Shown here: positions 41,448-51,404 of the stretch, piece by piece
Numbering within the stretch: the first letter of the stretch is position 1
Layout: each line of letters begins with the position of its first letter
The notes under the pieces: model-generated
Database searches by the model: none
The model's input: only the letters and a program-made list of their open reading frames with translations
Told to the model about the DNA's origin: nothing
NCBI RefSeq assembly: GCF_902170305.1
Contig: NZ_CABHWW010000008.1
Span: 155,866 to 219,865, forward strand
Direction: 5' to 3'
Origin: Yersinia alsatica
GTDB lineage: Bacteria > Pseudomonadota > Gammaproteobacteria > Enterobacterales > Enterobacteriaceae
Length of the DNA: 64,000 nt
Position numbers and translations under genes: made by a program

Positions 41448-42455
41448 TCAACTTTTTTCGGTGTAAGGCTCAGAAACAAACATGTCCATCCCAAGACTAC
41501 GTGATAAGAAACGGGCAGCCAGCTGACCTTTGACACTGTTGCCTGCGCTATCAAGTAATGGCGCAAAAGTCCCCAGCCCACCCTTCCCAGGTGACACTGT
41601 CACTATCCCACCGCCAATACCGCTTTTTCCGGGCAGGCCGATGTCATAAAGCCATTCACCGGACGTTTCGTACAACCCTGCGGTGACCATGACGGCTAAA
41701 GCGTAATGGCATACATCGTTATCCACCACCCGTTCACGAGTCAGTGGGTTAACCCCGCCATCAGCCAAAGTCGCCCCCATTACCGCCAGATCACGGGCGC
41801 TAACATTCAACGAACATTGGCGAGTATATAAGTCGGTGGCAATCATCGGGTCACATCCCAGACGACCATAACCTTCCAACACATTGGCAATACCGCGGTT
41901 ACGGAAGTTGGTTTCGCAGGCGGATTGATAGACTTCCTCATTCAGAGTCAATTCACGGCCCGCAAAACTGCACAAACCGTCATAGATGAATTTCCACTGT
42001 TCATCACTGGTCGCTCCGGGCACCAAACTGGTGGTTGCAATTGCACCGGAGTTAACCATCGGATTAGTGCGCCCATCAGCTGCGCGCTCAATGGCAGTGA
42101 CGGAATTAAATGCCATTCCCGTGCTATTAACCCCCAGTTTTTCGCGAGCAGCTTTTGCCCCAATGGCCTGGCAGACTAAAGCAAAGACAAACGGCTTGGA
42201 GACACTCATGATGGTAAATTCATAATCCACATCACCGGCTGAATGCACTGTGCCGTTTGTGCCGACCATACACACCCCAAAGAGATGAGGAGGAATACGT
42301 TCTAATGCCGGGTAAACCGTAGAAACTACACCTTCAGTATCACTACCAAAACGTTTATGGGCTTCTTGTACCAAATTAACCACGGTGTCTGGATCTGGCA
42401 GATGCCCAGTTGATACGTAGTCGATAATTCCATTCTTGCTATCATCTTTAGGCAT
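41448..42455 (-). CDS. glsA: Glutaminase (GlsA family)
   Basis: 335 residues. It hydrolyses glutamine to glutamate and ammonia. The serine-dependent beta-lactamase-like fold is marked by MSVSKPFVFAL (Ser-x-x-Lys pair, near 84), NPMVNSGAIAT, SACETNFRNRG, YTRQCSLNVSARDLA with the catalytic tyrosine, and GLPGKSGIGGGI. These match the bacterial glutaminase family; E. coli enzymes have about 310 residues, so this one is slightly longer at the N-terminus. There is no signal peptide. GGGAG precedes the ATG. It is transcribed alone. Confidence 0.93.
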   Translation of the reverse strand: MPKDDSKNGIIDYVSTGHLPDPDTVVNLVQEAHKRFGSDTEGVVSTVYPALERIPPHLFGVCMVGTNGTVHSAGDVDYEFTIMSVSKPFVFALVCQAIGAKAAREKLGVNSTGMAFNSVTAIERAADGRTNPMVNSGAIATTSLVPGATSDEQWKFIYDGLCSFAGRELTLNEEVYQSACETNFRNRGIANVLEGYGRLGCDPMIATDLYTRQCSLNVSARDLAVMGATLADGGVNPLTRERVVDNDVCHYALAVMVTAGLYETSGEWLYDIGLPGKSGIGGGIVTVSPGKGGLGTFAPLLDSAGNSVKGQLAARFLSRSLGMDMFVSEPYTEKS

Positions 42456-43272
42456 ATAGTTATCTCCCGTTTACCTTTTGTTTATTTTTCTGTCTCTTTT
42501 ATCTCTATAACTTATTAAAAGTGCCAGAAATACTTCTACTTTTTAATTTATATGAAATGGTAATAACAATTCGCCGCTTGTTTGATTCTCGGTTTTATCA
42601 AATGATCATGAAATTCTTAGAGTAAGATATCCTAGGTTAAGAAAACTGTATATCAGTTGTTTTCAATACATTGATTATCTTTGAGCTGTAGGAGGAACAG
42701 TAATTTTGTTGCAGTATCATGACATTAATGGGCTGCGCTAAGCATATTAGATCCGAAATGACTTAATTAGTGGTAGCAGATTAACATGTGATTGAGTATT
42801 CATACGGCATAATAGCGATATATTGCTGGCAAACTGTTAGTTAATAATCGTCCTAGGAAAAGATAGTGTAATGATAACTCGCAGGAGTGTGGGCGATTAT
42901 TATTAACGGCAGTTGTTCCTTATACTAAAATTTATCCCCCCCAAAAAAGGCATCACTAACACATCAGGAAGGATAAATAATAAAGAATTGATTTGGCCAT
43001 CAGCCTCCATCACTCATCAACCTAATTTTTAGCAAAACGCTCAATGCACCTTCATGCCATAGGGAGCAACCAAAGGTAGTAAATTTGATAACTATATAAA
43101 TAGTTAAGTAGCTAAAGTAACCCTAAGTCTTAGCATCCTATAGAATAAACAGCGTAAACTATAGAGCGATTTTGGCTGCTCACATATTTTGATTTGCCAC
43201 TCGTTATACCGCACCCATTTCATCAATCTAGACGTCTGATAGACCCTCAGGCCAGTGTTTCTGGAGCATGAC
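42456..43272. other. Intergenic region between glsA and dcuS, with an imperfect inverted repeat
   Basis: About 800 AT-rich bases, promoters of both divergent genes. An inverted repeat TAATAATCG-T-CC (42842-42853) and GG-G-CGATTATTATTA (42891-42905) encloses 37 bases that contain AGGAAAAG and GCAGGAGTG. No ORF inside is convincing. Confidence 0.4.
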
Positions 43273-44949
43273 ATGAATAACGCAACAACGGCAGGAAAGC
43301 AAAAAGTGCCGTTACGGCTTAGCACTTCAATCACATTGATGGTCTCTGGAGTGATTGTGTCTGTGCTATTGGTGGTCCATACACTGTTCTTTGTTCAGCT
43401 CAGTCGGATGGCACAAGAGGGTTTGCAAGACAAAGCCGTTGCCGTGGCGCGGGCATTATCTTTTTCGCCCACGATAATTAAAGGATTAAGTGATCCAGTG
43501 GCCGGGCAGCAAATACAGGCCTATACCCACGAAGTTCAGCAAGCTAATGACCTGCTATTCATTGTTGTTACTGATATGAAAGGCATCCGTTATTCACATC
43601 CTAATCCTGAGATGATCGGCCAGCGTTTTATTGGTAATGATCTGCAACCCGCATTAGAAGGTAAAGAGAATAGCGCCATAAACCGGGGCGTATTAGAACG
43701 TGCATTGCGTATTTTCATTCCTATCTATGAGCCCCACGGGAAACAAATTGGCGTGGTGGCGATTGGTATTTCTCTTACGAGTATTGACTCCGTAGTCAGT
43801 GAAACTCGCTGGACTATCCCCTGGACCATCTTATTTGGCGCATTAATTGGCTCTCTGGGAACGTGGTTCTTAGTGAAAGCGCTTAAAAGAATTATGCTGG
43901 GTTTTGAGCCCTACGAGATATCTAATTTGTTCGAACAACGTAACGCGATGCTGCAATCCATTAAAGAGGGTGTTATTGCCGTTGATGCTGACTCTCGTAT
44001 TACTGTGGTTAATCATGAAGCGAAACGTTTGTTTAAGCAAAGTGGGCCGATGGAGAATTTATTACTCAGTAATGCCAGTAAATACTGGCCGGTACGTTTG
44101 TATTTACAGCAGGTTCTGGAAACCGGCATTGCACGGCGCGATGAAGAGATAAACTTTAATGGCAGTATATTACTGACCAACACCGTCCCTGTGATGGTGA
44201 AAGGCGATATTATCGGCGCAATTGCCACTTTCCGAGATAAAACAGAAGTTAGCCAATTGATGCAACGCCTTACCGGCATGGTCCATTATGCCGATGCATT
44301 GCGGGCGCAGTCGCACGAGTTTATGAATAAGCTCCATGTTATTCTGGGCTTATTACATATGAAGTATTACCAGCAACTCGAAGACTATATTGTCAAAACA
44401 TCAAATAATTATCAGGCAGAAATTGGTTCTCTGTTGCGCAAGGTAAAATCTCCGGTAATCGCCGGTTTTCTGTTAGGGAAAATCAATCGGGCTCGTGATT
44501 TGGGTATTACATTATCAATCAGTGACGATAGCCTTTTACCTGATACTGATAATGAGCAAGTGACCACCACCTTGATTACCGTGTTGGGTAACCTCATTGA
44601 GAATGCCATGGAAGCAATTGGAGATCAGGTTCAGCGGGAAATTAATGTTAGCTTTCATTATCAAAATGGCCGGATACATTGTGTTGTCAGTGATGATGGG
44701 CCGGGTATTGCTGCCGAGTTACAAGATCGTATTTTTGATAATGGCTTTTCGACCAAGGGCAATGAACATGGCATTGGTTTGAGTCTGGTTCGGCAAAGTT
44801 TAGAGAGTATTGGTGGTAGTATTGAGTTTGATTCGGAAGCGGGCGTATTTACACAGTTCTTTATTAGCCTTCCCTACGATATAACGTCGAATAGCATGAC
44901 CTCTAGTGACAATTCGTCAAACAACATCAGCGCGGTAAATCATGATTAA
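43273..44949 (+). CDS. dcuS: C4-dicarboxylate (fumarate/citrate-type) sensor kinase DcuS
   Basis: 558 residues from the ATG at 43273 with TGGAG upstream; a GTG at 43255 has no site. Two transmembrane helices (about 20-42 and 180-200) flank a periplasmic PAS domain with the ligand motif IVVTDMKGIRYSHPNPEMIGQ and the segment ALRIFIPIYEPHGKQIGVVAIG. Then comes a cytoplasmic PAS (SIKEGVIAVDAD), the SPOB-like histidine region RAQSHEFMNKLHVILGLLHM and the ATPase with NLIENAMEA and DDGPGI. It matches DcuS closely, better than CitA. It senses C4-dicarboxylates or citrate and phosphorylates DcuR. Confidence 0.92.
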   Translation: MNNATTAGKQKVPLRLSTSITLMVSGVIVSVLLVVHTLFFVQLSRMAQEGLQDKAVAVARALSFSPTIIKGLSDPVAGQQIQAYTHEVQQANDLLFIVVTDMKGIRYSHPNPEMIGQRFIGNDLQPALEGKENSAINRGVLERALRIFIPIYEPHGKQIGVVAIGISLTSIDSVVSETRWTIPWTILFGALIGSLGTWFLVKALKRIMLGFEPYEISNLFEQRNAMLQSIKEGVIAVDADSRITVVNHEAKRLFKQSGPMENLLLSNASKYWPVRLYLQQVLETGIARRDEEINFNGSILLTNTVPVMVKGDIIGAIATFRDKTEVSQLMQRLTGMVHYADALRAQSHEFMNKLHVILGLLHMKYYQQLEDYIVKTSNNYQAEIGSLLRKVKSPVIAGFLLGKINRARDLGITLSISDDSLLPDTDNEQVTTTLITVLGNLIENAMEAIGDQVQREINVSFHYQNGRIHCVVSDDGPGIAAELQDRIFDNGFSTKGNEHGIGLSLVRQSLESIGGSIEFDSEAGVFTQFFISLPYDITSNSMTSSDNSSNNISAVNHD

Positions 44950-45661
44950 TGTATTAATAGTGGATGATGATGCAATGGTGGCTGAGCTGAATAAGTGTTA
45001 TCTGAGCCAGGTTGCAGGTTTCAACTGTTGTGGCTCGGTATCCACTTTGCAGCAAGCCCGAGAGCATCTAATGGCAGCGGAACAACCCATTGACCTGGTT
45101 TTGCTGGATGTGTTTATGCGCCAAGACAACGGGTTAGATTTGCTGCCGGTATTACGCGAATTCAGTGAGCATACCGATGTCATTGTTATTTCATCTGCCA
45201 CTGATGTAAACACCATCAAAAAAGCCCTGCAATATGGCGTGGTTGATTATTTAATTAAGCCATTTCAATTCTCGCGTTTTGAAGAGGCGCTCTCAACTTA
45301 TCGCGAAAAACAGAATTTGCTGGAACAACGTGAATATTGTGCCCAAGAAGATGTGGACACATTACTGCGGCGCAATAATTCAGCGCCTGTTGAGCGCAAA
45401 AAATTACCAAAAGGACTAACAGCACAAACATTGCGTACAGTATGTGAATGGATTCAAGAGATGCAGGATGGGGAGTTCTCAACTGAACAGATGGCGAATG
45501 CTATTGGGATTTCACGAGTTTCTTGCCGTAAATATTTGATTTATCTTTCTGATACTGAAGTTCTGAGTACTAAAGTTCTTTATGGTGCTACTGGGCGACC
45601 CGTTTATCTCTACAAGCTCTTACCCAGCCAACAGGAAGTATTAAAACAGTATTGCCAGTAA
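44942..45661 (+). CDS. dcuR: Response regulator DcuR
   Basis: 239 residues. The receiver domain has the acidic pair DDD at 8-10, the phosphorylated aspartate in LVLLDVFM near 57, the threonine/serine in VISSAT and the lysine in LIKPFQ. A C-terminal helix-turn-helix follows (FSTEQMANAIGISRVSCRKYL). The protein is colinear with E. coli DcuR (KGLTAQTLRTVCEWI, YGATGRPVYLYKL). It activates dicarboxylate transport genes. It overlaps dcuS by eight bases, so the pair is coupled. Confidence 0.93.
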   Translation: MINVLIVDDDAMVAELNKCYLSQVAGFNCCGSVSTLQQAREHLMAAEQPIDLVLLDVFMRQDNGLDLLPVLREFSEHTDVIVISSATDVNTIKKALQYGVVDYLIKPFQFSRFEEALSTYREKQNLLEQREYCAQEDVDTLLRRNNSAPVERKKLPKGLTAQTLRTVCEWIQEMQDGEFSTEQMANAIGISRVSCRKYLIYLSDTEVLSTKVLYGATGRPVYLYKLLPSQQEVLKQYCQ

Positions 45662-45688
45662 CCTTTGGCTTTATTATTTCTGTCTAAA

Positions 45689-45726
45689 ATAACCAACGGC
45701 ATCCGATAAAAGATGCTGTTGGTTAT
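45689..45726. terminator. Terminator hairpin between dcuR and the convergent transporter
   Basis: ATAACCAAC-G-GCATC pairs with GATGC-T-GTTGGTTAT through one wobble, giving a 15-base stem with an eight-base loop. It sits between two convergent stops. Confidence 0.75.
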
Positions 45727-45762
45727 CACCTAGCCGCTAAGCGTTTATTTACATAATCCCGC

Positions 45763-47121
45763 CTACATAATCCAGCCTAATAGTAGCGTGGCACCAATCA
45801 CGGTAGAGGCACCGCCAATGCGAGTGGCTATCTGGGCAAATGGCATCAATGACATCCGGTTAGAGGCTGACAAAATAGCGACATCCCCCGTCCCCCCTAA
45901 CCCACTGTGGCAACTGGTGACAATGGAGGCTTCTACTGGATACATATTTAAATAAGGTGCGATGATAAAACTGACGGCGGCCATTGATAACACAACTGCT
46001 CCACATACCACGATGTACCCGACAGAGAACACCGCCACCACACTTTCCAGCGGCACATACAACATACCCAAGCCAATCATCAGTGGCCACACCAGTGTAG
46101 TAGACACAAACTTATACCAACTGTGCGCGCCCTGTTCCATTTTCGACGGAATAACCTGTGCATATTTGCACATCACCGCAATCAAAATCATCAGCACCGG
46201 GCCTGGAATATGCACCAGCTTTTCAAACAGCCCTCCGACAATAAAGAAAGCGCAGGTCATCAATAAACCGCCGCCCATTAGCTGGAAATCGGCTTGTTTC
46301 GGCCCTTCTTGTGAGGTGAATATGGCATTATCCTGTGCTGAGCGAATTAACATTCCTTCGCCATTCAGATCCTTACGACGCATACCAATACGGGCCAACA
46401 CGCCAGCGCAAATAATGGCGAAGATATTACCGACTACCGCCGCCGGAGCCAGCTGTGCAACATAAACATCCGGGGATTGCCCCAAAATGGCAGAATAAGC
46501 CAATGACAATGGCAGGATGCCTTCACCAATTCCACCACCAATAATGGGAACAATGATAAAGAAGAATGTGTGATAAAGGCTGAAGCCGAATAATTTACCC
46601 ACTAGCAGCCCTGTCGCTACCGCGGTGATGGTCCCCACGACCAGCGGGATAAACATCCGTGTCATCCCCTGAATAAGTACCACCCGATTCATGCCAAGGA
46701 TGCTGCCAACAACCAAGCTGGCGATAACAAAGTAGAGTAAATTCGCTTCCTTCATTAGCAAGTGAACGGTATCGAGCGTATTGGTTTGAAATAGGCCAAA
46801 GTAGACCAAAACAGAAGGCACCATTAAACACAAAATGGCTGGGCCGCCGATATCTTTCAATACCGGGATATGACGACCGACATGGGATAGAACAAAACCC
46901 ATGGTCATAATAACCGCCAAACCACCAATCATATTTTTTGGCAAATAACTGGCATAGGCTGAAATAAATACAATGGCCGAAATGGTCATAAATAAAGCCA
47001 TCGGCATGGTATTTATATTCATCTGATTTATATTTACCATCAATCTCTTGATTGAATATTTATCTGTTATATTAATCTCTTCAGTGGAAGTAAGCGCGGT
47101 ATCCTGATTTATTTTTTTCAT
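45763..47121 (-). CDS. 2-hydroxycarboxylate transporter (citrate/malate, CitS/MaeN family)
   Basis: 452 residues from the ATG at 47121 with an AGGT site; an extension to 47145 has no ribosome site. Eleven hydrophobic segments are visible. The two re-entrant-loop motifs of the 2HCT family are present: FIIVPIIGGGIGEGILPLSL in the first half and SIVTSCHSGLGGTGDVAILS in the second, each with GGxG. Members move citrate or L-malate with Na+ or in exchange for lactate. The exact substrate is undecided. It faces dcuSR, which probably controls it. Confidence 0.88.
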   Translation of the reverse strand: MKKINQDTALTSTEEINITDKYSIKRLMVNINQMNINTMPMALFMTISAIVFISAYASYLPKNMIGGLAVIMTMGFVLSHVGRHIPVLKDIGGPAILCLMVPSVLVYFGLFQTNTLDTVHLLMKEANLLYFVIASLVVGSILGMNRVVLIQGMTRMFIPLVVGTITAVATGLLVGKLFGFSLYHTFFFIIVPIIGGGIGEGILPLSLAYSAILGQSPDVYVAQLAPAAVVGNIFAIICAGVLARIGMRRKDLNGEGMLIRSAQDNAIFTSQEGPKQADFQLMGGGLLMTCAFFIVGGLFEKLVHIPGPVLMILIAVMCKYAQVIPSKMEQGAHSWYKFVSTTLVWPLMIGLGMLYVPLESVVAVFSVGYIVVCGAVVLSMAAVSFIIAPYLNMYPVEASIVTSCHSGLGGTGDVAILSASNRMSLMPFAQIATRIGGASTVIGATLLLGWIM

Positions 47122-48209
47122 TATAGACCTACTGTTGGGTAGCAACTAAGGAACGGAAGGTAACGAATCTAATGTGATGACCGATTAGCAATATTTAATT
47201 TTTTCGATACTCATCTAGAGAATTTCGACTAACCTGGCACTAAAAAAGCCACTATTAACACAGAAAAACAACAGCATTAAAGAAAAGTGTAAATATACGG
47301 GATCAAAATACCACTGTATCTAAAACAAAAGAACCACTACGCAGTGTCGAACTTCTGTATTTGAGAACACATAGACAAGTTTATTTTAATTAACTTAATT
47401 TGAGGTTTTGTAATTAAATAATTTAAGGTGAGAGAGATTTCTCTGTTATGCTTTTAGATGCTAGTCAGTCAAATTTTTTAGTGCAGATCATATAAATCCG
47501 AACGGCTCCAGTTAACATCAATAGCACAGTGAATCATACTGTTATAGCCTGCCCATAAGGGTTTCTCTCATCACGGTCAGTGATAGTCAGCGCACTATGT
47601 ATGAGATAAAATCCACGATACAATCTATTCGCGACATGCGCATATCACCTGCAATCTAATCACTTAATAAATATTATTGAGGATATTAACTGCACTACGT
47701 ATAAATAAATAATAAATTTTAAAAAGAACCTATAGAAATAGTAACCGCCATTTCCCCTCAATATGAAGAGTGGACATTTTATGCAGCGTCATAATGTATC
47801 GAAATAACATCAGTTGAAAACTAGTATTAATAACAATTGTAAAACAATATTTCGTAACTAAAGTAAGTAATATAATCAAGTGCTACTACAAAACAACAGG
47901 TTACCCGCTGCTCTAAACTTAACCAATTGAGGTGCTGAATACGTTATTATAACAACATGCCCTGTGATTATAAATTAATCTTAGCCATTCAATTAGTGAC
48001 TCTGGTAATACCGCAAAAAAAATAGTTTATAAGTGAATATTTTTTTGCCTCATCACGATAGAAACGATAGCATGCCCTCCCGTAATTCAATACTCATGAT
48101 ATACACCATAACAACTGAAGGCGCTAAGACGCTATTTATGCATTAACCTTTAGCAATCGGTTGCAGTAATACATTCACGATGATTGCACAACAGACAGGA
48201 AAATAGGGA
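47122..48209. other. Long AT-rich intergenic region between the 2HCT transporter and ansP
   Basis: Nearly 1.1 kb without a supported gene. It should hold the divergent promoters of the transporter and ansP. I scanned it for ORFs, tRNAs, IS ends and clear FNR, Fur or CRP sites and found nothing convincing. It may be a decayed locus. Confidence 0.35.
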
Positions 48210-49733
48210 ATGTCTATGATGTCAGGAAAACACTCTACGGAGACCCATCAGGCCGCAAAAAAGCGCTGGTTAGATTCTCATGATACTGGTTATCACAAAA
48301 GTATGGGCCGACGTCATATACAGATGATTGCGATTGGCGGTTCTATCGGTACGGGTTTATTTTTAGGCACAGGTGCGCGCTTGCAAATGGCAGGCCCGGC
48401 ACTCGCTCTGGTTTATCTGGTATGTGGAGTATTCTCGTTTTTTATTCTCCGAGCTCTTGGCGAGTTGATCCTACACCGCCCCACCAGCGGTAGCTTCGTT
48501 TCTTATGCCCGTGAGTTTTTGGGTGAAAAAGCATCCTATGTAGCCGGATGGATGTATTTCCTTAACTGGGCGATGACCGGGATCGTCGATATCACAGCTG
48601 TCGCGCTCTATATGCACTACTGGGGGACATTCTCTGATGTTCCCCAATGGCTGTTTGCGCTAGGAGCACTGTCGATTGTTGCGACAATGAATATGATTGG
48701 CGTGAAATGGTTCGCAGAAATGGAGTTTTGGTTCGCGCTGATCAAAGTCGCCGCCATTTCAATATTTTTGGTCGTCGGTGTGGTATTTCTCGGAACCGGC
48801 CAAAGTGTTGCAGGGCACCCCTCGGGTATGAGCCTGATAACAGACAATGGCGGCTTCTTCCCTCACGGATTATTACCAGCATTGGTATTAGTCCAAGGCG
48901 TGATATTCGCCTTCGCCGGTATTGAACTTATCGGTACCGCAGCCGGAGAGTGCAAAGATCCAGAAAAGATGCTCCCCAAGGCTATCAACAGTGTCATCCT
49001 ACGTATTGGCCTGTTTTATGTCGGCTCGGTGGTCCTATTAGTCTGTTTACTGCCCTGGAATGCCTATCAGGCGGGTCAAAGCCCCTTTGTGACATTCTTC
49101 AGTAATTTAGGCGTGCCTTATATTGGAACCATTATGAATATTGTGGTGCTATCTGCTGCACTTTCCAGCCTAAACTCGGGCCTTTATTCTACCGGTCGAA
49201 TCCTTCGCTCACTATCCATGGGCGGCTCTGCACCAAAATTCATGTCGAAAATGAGCCCGCAGTCAGTGCCATATGCCGGAATACTGGTTACGGTTGGAAT
49301 TTATGTCTTCGGAGTACTACTTAATTACCTCGTCCCCTCTCAAGTATTTGAAATTGTGTTGAATATCGCCTCGTTGGGGATTATCAGTTCATGGGCCTTT
49401 ATCATTATCTGTCAAATGAAATTACGTCAGGCAATAAAAAAGGGAACAGCAAAACCAGTCTCTTTCAAGATGCCAGGTGCACCCGTGACATCATGGTTAA
49501 CGCTATTTTTCTTGGCTGGTGTGTTAATCATGATGGCTTTCGACTATCCAAACGGCACTTGGACGATTGCCACTTTGCCGGTCGTCGCTCTGTTGTTGGT
49601 GGCGGGCTGGTTCAGCCTGCGCAAACGCGCCCGTGAAGTTGCAGCAGAACCAATAGAAGCGCCAGCCAAAGAGGCAAATGAAGTCATTGCAGCACCGCCA
49701 GTTGAGTTGCGCGAACAAAAGTCGGTGAGTTAA
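48210..49733 (+). CDS. ansP: L-asparagine permease AnsP
   Basis: 507 residues; E. coli AnsP has 499. It is an APC-family amino acid permease with twelve helices. The start region RRHIQMIAIGGSIGTGLFLG carries the GSIGTG substrate motif of helix 1. GPALALVYLVCGVFSFFILR, YVAGWMYFLNWAMTGIVDIT and GTAAGECKDPEKMLPKAINS match AnsP almost residue for residue. It imports asparagine by proton symport. The ATG has AGGA eight bases upstream. The C-terminal tail is rich in Ala, Glu and Pro. Confidence 0.93.
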   Translation: MSMMSGKHSTETHQAAKKRWLDSHDTGYHKSMGRRHIQMIAIGGSIGTGLFLGTGARLQMAGPALALVYLVCGVFSFFILRALGELILHRPTSGSFVSYAREFLGEKASYVAGWMYFLNWAMTGIVDITAVALYMHYWGTFSDVPQWLFALGALSIVATMNMIGVKWFAEMEFWFALIKVAAISIFLVVGVVFLGTGQSVAGHPSGMSLITDNGGFFPHGLLPALVLVQGVIFAFAGIELIGTAAGECKDPEKMLPKAINSVILRIGLFYVGSVVLLVCLLPWNAYQAGQSPFVTFFSNLGVPYIGTIMNIVVLSAALSSLNSGLYSTGRILRSLSMGGSAPKFMSKMSPQSVPYAGILVTVGIYVFGVLLNYLVPSQVFEIVLNIASLGIISSWAFIIICQMKLRQAIKKGTAKPVSFKMPGAPVTSWLTLFFLAGVLIMMAFDYPNGTWTIATLPVVALLLVAGWFSLRKRAREVAAEPIEAPAKEANEVIAAPPVELREQKSVS

Positions 49734-49819
49734 TACAGATTCTCAGCTCGTAGGTAAGTAAACAGACTTGCGGGCTGAGTTTCACTTTGTTCATATTGAT
49801 TTGAGATTAACAGGGCCTA

Positions 49820-50182
49820 TTAGTTTTCTGCACACTTACTAATCAAAAAATCTCGCAAGACTATCGCCTGATTTTGTTCAGCATTACGGCTACCATACAA
49901 CAAGGTTATAGGTTGCTGTTTCAGCACTGCTAACAAAGGTTGCCATGCTGTGGAGTTGTTGAGTTGAGCCTGATAGCGCACCACAAATTCCGGCCAATCA
50001 AGGTGTTGATGAAACCACTGACGCAACGCATTATCCGGGGCAACCTCTTTTAGCCATATCACCCCTTCCAAACGGGCCTTACTGATCCCTCGTGGCCACA
50101 AACGGTCAACGAGAAAAGTGTTGGCTTGATAGGGTGCTTGAACATCATAAACCCGTTGTAAGCTTATCTTATTCACACTCAC
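49820..50182 (-). CDS. DUF488 family protein (YeaO-like)
   Basis: 120 residues. The family signature is VDRLWPRGISKARLEGVIWLKEVAPDNALRQWF, visible at about 26-58, followed by LLAVLKQQPITLLYGSRN and a final NQAIVLRDFLISK. E. coli YeaO (115 residues) has the same plan. The function of the family is unknown. It is a cytosolic single gene. Confidence 0.85.
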   Translation of the reverse strand: MSVNKISLQRVYDVQAPYQANTFLVDRLWPRGISKARLEGVIWLKEVAPDNALRQWFHQHLDWPEFVVRYQAQLNNSTAWQPLLAVLKQQPITLLYGSRNAEQNQAIVLRDFLISKCAEN

Positions 50183-50422
50183 AGCAATCTCCTTGCGCTT
50201 TTTGCCACCAATCCAAAGCTAGCAGCGAATGCTCTTACTTTGAAAGACGATAACATACAAAAAAAGGCCACTATCACTGATGCTATCTTTTCGAAATCTT
50301 TACTCTTCTACTCATTCCAACAATTTTTCTTTCCTCTACTATTAGTAGCGTCAGTTTTAGTGTGTTTACAGTTGACACATAACTTTGCCAACATCAGGAT
50401 TTTATTAGATTGCCAATTAAAT

Positions 50423-50443
50423 GCCCGCTTGATGCGGGCTTTT
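50423..50443. terminator. Terminator between the carbonic anhydrase gene and the DUF488 region
   Basis: A GCCCGC/GCGGGC stem with a five-base loop is followed by TTTTATT on the plus strand. It lies about ten bases after the carbonic anhydrase stop on the minus strand. Confidence 0.7.
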
Positions 50444-50449
50444 ATTGTT

Positions 50450-51187
50450 TTAATCAACAATCACTCGACCGTGATATTGCTGTATCGGACGATTATTTGC
50501 ATCATGGTGAATAGCTGATTTAAATTGTGTGATTTGTTCGGCTGAGACAGTTAGCGGATTTTTCATTACCAACCAGCGAACTCCTTCAGAACAAGGTGGT
50601 GTGGTTAAAGAACCACTGAATCGATAGTAATGTTTATCTGTCGGTAGCAATGCATTTAGATTTAATGCTTCCTTCAGCGCAACCTGCTGATTTAACTTTT
50701 CAGGAATTTGGCCCCAAGCCTTATTCAGTTCTGGATTAGCGGCACCAACATTAAACATTACGGCCACTACCAATAGCTCACCCTGGTCATTCATATGAAC
50801 TAAATGTGCTTCCAATGGAAATTGTTGCCCGTTGATTTCATTCTCACTGGGAACGTGGAAATGGAATTGCTGCAAAGTAAATAACTCACCATCTATCTCT
50901 ATAGTATCGCCTTTAGCAACATTGATTTGTAGAGTATGGCCGTTATTAATAATATTCTGAGGCTCAGTAATATACTGCACCACCAGTGGCGCTAAATTGC
51001 TATGCAATGCTCCATGAATATCAACTGGAGATTGATTTTGTCCGTCCTGACACATATGAAATTCAGGACTTAACTTCCCCCAGTTTTCCGGCGCTTCCTT
51101 ACCTTCGTAACCCCAACCATGATGTTCATTTGCCTGCAATGAGAAACTGGCCATAATCAATATTGCCAGCACTAACTTTCCTTTCAT
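50450..51187 (-). CDS. Periplasmic alpha-type carbonic anhydrase
   Basis: 245 residues from the ATG at 51187 with AAGGGAG nine bases upstream; an upstream extension is not needed. The signal peptide ends ASFSLQA/N. The mature enzyme has HHGWGYEG, CQDGQNQSPVDI, the zinc site QFHFHVPSEN with two histidines, the third histidine in EAHLVHMND and FSGSLTTPPCSEGVRWLVM. All three zinc ligands, the proton-acceptor threonine and the disulfide cysteines are visible. It converts CO2 and bicarbonate in the periplasm. Confidence 0.94.
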   Translation of the reverse strand: MKGKLVLAILIMASFSLQANEHHGWGYEGKEAPENWGKLSPEFHMCQDGQNQSPVDIHGALHSNLAPLVVQYITEPQNIINNGHTLQINVAKGDTIEIDGELFTLQQFHFHVPSENEINGQQFPLEAHLVHMNDQGELLVVAVMFNVGAANPELNKAWGQIPEKLNQQVALKEALNLNALLPTDKHYYRFSGSLTTPPCSEGVRWLVMKNPLTVSAEQITQFKSAIHHDANNRPIQQYHGRVIVD

Positions 51188-51352
51188 ATACCCGAACTCC
51201 CTTCCGAAAAATAGTCGCCACAAGCAAAATGCCTTGTGTTTGCAATGATATACCCACGCATAAGGCATGGGAATATTTCGCGTAGCATTAATATTTGAAA
51301 AACTCGTAGGGAATTATGGTAACGATAGATTTAAACCGAGGGAAGAAAATAG

Positions 51353-51380
51353 GTACTGAATGGCATACAGCACTCAGTAC
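51353..51380. repeat. Inverted repeat after the VOC gene
   Basis: Arms GTACTGA/TCAGTAC enclose 14 bases. The left arm and its flank (GGTACTGAAT) repeat the start of the palindrome at 18791. Confidence 0.5.
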
Positions 51381-51404
51381 TCTTGGCGGGTTTAATGGGA
51401 TTTT

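Noticed and set aside
43104..43334. A 76-codon minus-strand frame overlapping the dcuS start
   Set aside because: It overlaps the ribosome site and N-terminus of dcuS and has no recognisable features.
45860..46465. Long frames antisense or out of frame to the 2HCT transporter
   Set aside because: They are shadows of the transporter gene, which has both GGxG motifs.
50240..50518. A 92-codon plus-strand frame beside the carbonic anhydrase gene
   Set aside because: It runs through a terminator hairpin and into the 3' end of the carbonic anhydrase gene on the other strand.
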